Source of the DNA: a bacterium
GTDB taxonomy: Bacteria > Ratteibacteria > UBA8468
Direction: 5' to 3'
Assembly (NCBI GenBank): GCA_030672255.1
Contig: DAOVGU010000035.1
Location: forward strand, 1 to 20,918
DNA: 20,918 nt
Position numbers and translations under genes: made by a program. The notes under the pieces were generated by a model. It searched no databases. It was not told the DNA's origin and saw only the letters and a list, made by a program, of their open reading frames with translations. This document shows, one piece after another, positions 19,177 through 20,918 of the stretch; position 1 is the stretch's first letter, and every line of letters starts with the position of its first letter.

Positions 19177-20918
19177 GAGAATAGAGGAAATCCTCTTAAA
19201 GAATAATTTGCTCAAAAGAGAGGATTATGAGAGAGCCCTCTCTGTTCAGAAGCAAAAGAAACTTCCTCTTTCCAAGATTCTTTTAGATGAAGGTTTAATT
19301 TCGGAAAAGGATCTTTTATCTGCCCTCTCGGAAAACTTAAACCTTCCTTCCGTTGACCTGAGCAAAATCAAACCCGAGCCATCCGCTCTTGAACTCATTC
19401 CGATAGAGACGGCCCGTTACTATAATGTCCTTCCGATCTCCCTCATTGGTAAAACTCTTACCATTACTACTGCCGACCCCTTAAACATCTTAGCCATCGA
19501 TGACCTTAAGAGTAGCACCGGCTATAATATTCGCTATTGTCTTTCTACCAAGAAGAATATTACCGAGACCATCGAAAAGTTTTATTCCCAGGAACAAGAA
19601 GAGGAGAAATTGGATGTAGACGAAATGCTTAGCTCACTTACCGCCGATCTTAAAGAAAAGTCTGTCGAGGTAATTAAGGAGGAGGCAAAATCCGCCACTG
19701 AATCAATGGCGGAAGAGAGCGTGGAGGAACTCATTGGCAAGATTGAGAGGGGAAAGGTGGAGATTGTCAGGGAGGAGGTAATTGAGAAAAGGAATCTTCT
19801 TAAGGAGGCGGACCAGACCCCGGTAGTAAAATTGGTTGACTATATTCTCCTTCAAGCCTATCGGGGGAGAGCAAGCGATATTCACTTAGAGCCTTACGAG
19901 AAGGACTTTCGCCTCCGCTATCGCATCGATGGAATTCTCCACGAAGAAACTGAGCTCCCGAAACGGCTGCAGCTGGCAATTATCGCCAGATTAAAGATTA
20001 TGTCTGAGCTTGATATTACCGAAAGAAGGCTTCCGCAGGATGGAAGGTTCAGGGTTAGAATGGAAGGTAAGGAGATCGACTATCGGGTCAGTGTGCTACC
20101 CATCTGTTTTGGAGAAAAGGTAGTACTGCGTGCCCTGGATAGGTCAAGCCTTTCCCTGGGGCTGGCTGATCTGGGATTTTTGCCCGGGTCATTGAGCCGA
20201 ATGGAGGAGGCAGCAAAAAGGCCCTATGGAATGATTCTCATCACCGGACCAACCGGTTCAGGAAAGTCAACTAGCCTTTACTCCGTCATAAATAAACTTA
20301 ACACACCAGACCGTAATATCATTACTATTGAAGATCCGGTGGAGTATCAGGTTCCCGGTATCACTCAGATTGCCGTCAAACCAGAAATAGGTTTAACCTT
20401 TGCTAAAGGTCTACGCGCCCTTCTTCGCCAGAGTCCGGACATCATCCTCATCGGCGAGATTAGAGATTTTGAGACCGCAGATATTGCGGTGAAGGCCGCT
20501 CTTACCGGACAACTGGTGCTATCTACCCTTCATACCAATGACGCTCCCAGCGCCATCACCAGACTGCTTAATATGGGGGTGGGGTCTTCTCTTATTGCCT
20601 CTGCAATAATTATGGTCTCTGCCCAGAGGTTAATGCGTAAAATCTGTGATTCCTGTAAAGAAAAGGTAGAGATTCCCGGGGAGGTTTTGGAGAGAACAGG
20701 AGTAAAATTAAAAGCGGGAGAAAAACCAATTTTCTATCATGGGAAAGGGTGCAAGAAATGCCATCAGACCGGTTACTATGGAAGGATAGCTACAGCTGAA
20801 GTTTTTCTTATGGATAGGGAAACTAAGGAATTGGCAATCAATGAGGCTCCAGCCGATGTGATTAAGAAGAAAGCGATAGAAAAAGGAATGGCTACCCTGC
20901 GGGACAATGCTCTTGAAA
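19169..20918 (+). CDS. pilB: PilB/GspE-type pilus extension ATPase (3' end beyond window)
   Basis: 583 codons are open to the window end. MshEN-like domain at about 1-150, an acidic linker of about 70 residues, then the ATPase: ASDIHLEP near 235, Walker A GPTGSGKS (G360-S367), IEDPVEYQ, Walker B IILIGEIRD near 425, His box STLHTND and the zinc site C493-x-x-C496 ... C528-x-x-C531. It is complete except for the last few dozen residues. In its MshEN motif E6, N13 and S35 replace the conserved glycines, so cyclic di-GMP binding is doubtful. The linker is longer than usual. It overlaps the preceding ATPase by 8 bases and should be made in the same operon. Confidence 0.95.
   Translation, partial: MNKRIEEILLKNNLLKREDYERALSVQKQKKLPLSKILLDEGLISEKDLLSALSENLNLPSVDLSKIKPEPSALELIPIETARYYNVLPISLIGKTLTITTADPLNILAIDDLKSSTGYNIRYCLSTKKNITETIEKFYSQEQEEEKLDVDEMLSSLTADLKEKSVEVIKEEAKSATESMAEESVEELIGKIERGKVEIVREEVIEKRNLLKEADQTPVVKLVDYILLQAYRGRASDIHLEPYEKDFRLRYRIDGILHEETELPKRLQLAIIARLKIMSELDITERRLPQDGRFRVRMEGKEIDYRVSVLPICFGEKVVLRALDRSSLSLGLADLGFLPGSLSRMEEAAKRPYGMILITGPTGSGKSTSLYSVINKLNTPDRNIITIEDPVEYQVPGITQIAVKPEIGLTFAKGLRALLRQSPDIILIGEIRDFETADIAVKAALTGQLVLSTLHTNDAPSAITRLLNMGVGSSLIASAIIMVSAQRLMRKICDSCKEKVEIPGEVLERTGVKLKAGEKPIFYHGKGCKKCHQTGYYGRIATAEVFLMDRETKELAINEAPADVIKKKAIEKGMATLRDNALE

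Overview
The window looks like chromosomal DNA of an uncultured, AT-leaning, diderm (outer-membrane) bacterium. A heptose-7-phosphate kinase points to lipopolysaccharide, and minor pilins, PilT and two PilB-type ATPases point to a type IV pilus or related secretion machine. The pseudopilin-like H-X9-DG protein, the PilX/DUF4900-type protein and the many TGTCATTGCGAG-type palindromic repeats recall candidate-phylum genomes such as Omnitrophota. That placement is an impression from memory and no ribosomal marker is present to test it.

Layout. (1) 1-1571, minus strand: a compact module of four genes, two with no family I recognise, one DUF5678-like, and one cut by the window edge that starts like a HEPN-type protein. 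(2) 1572-2023: a junction with a pseudogene-like fragment, tandem integrase-arm-like repeats, the 5' half of a tRNA-Thr gene that still has its promoter, and the divergent promoter of the next operon. (3) 2024-5044: tightly overlapping pyrR-pyrB-purH. (4) 5045-7853: accessory genes (HicB-like antitoxin without a toxin, exported H-X9-DG protein, DUF6922-like protein, TIM-barrel sugar isomerase). (5) 7988-12410: glyQ without glyS, a PilZ protein, tRNA-Leu(GAG), heptose kinase and GTP-type PEP carboxykinase. (6) 12588-20918: a type IV pilus locus with PilV-, PilW- and PilX-like minor pilins, a membrane protein, a degenerate GGDEF protein, PilT, a stand-alone MshEN domain, a PilB-like ATPase lacking that domain, and a complete PilB cut by the window end.

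The pilus genes form a likely functional unit: minor pilins prime the fibre, PilB drives extension and PilT retraction. PilZ, MshEN and degenerate GGDEF domains in the same window suggest control by cyclic di-GMP.

The strongest unexplained signal is the repeats. At least four kinds sit between and inside genes: a branched palindrome near 100 bp, a ~10-bp-period CACAGAT repeat, a 7-bp-period AACTYT repeat and a two-hairpin GGTAG/CTACC element. They provide stop codons for several genes, the possible start codon of the PEP carboxykinase, the leader peptide of one pilin and an in-frame loop of PurH. One copy lies between the MshEN and ATPase halves of what looks like a formerly single PilB gene.
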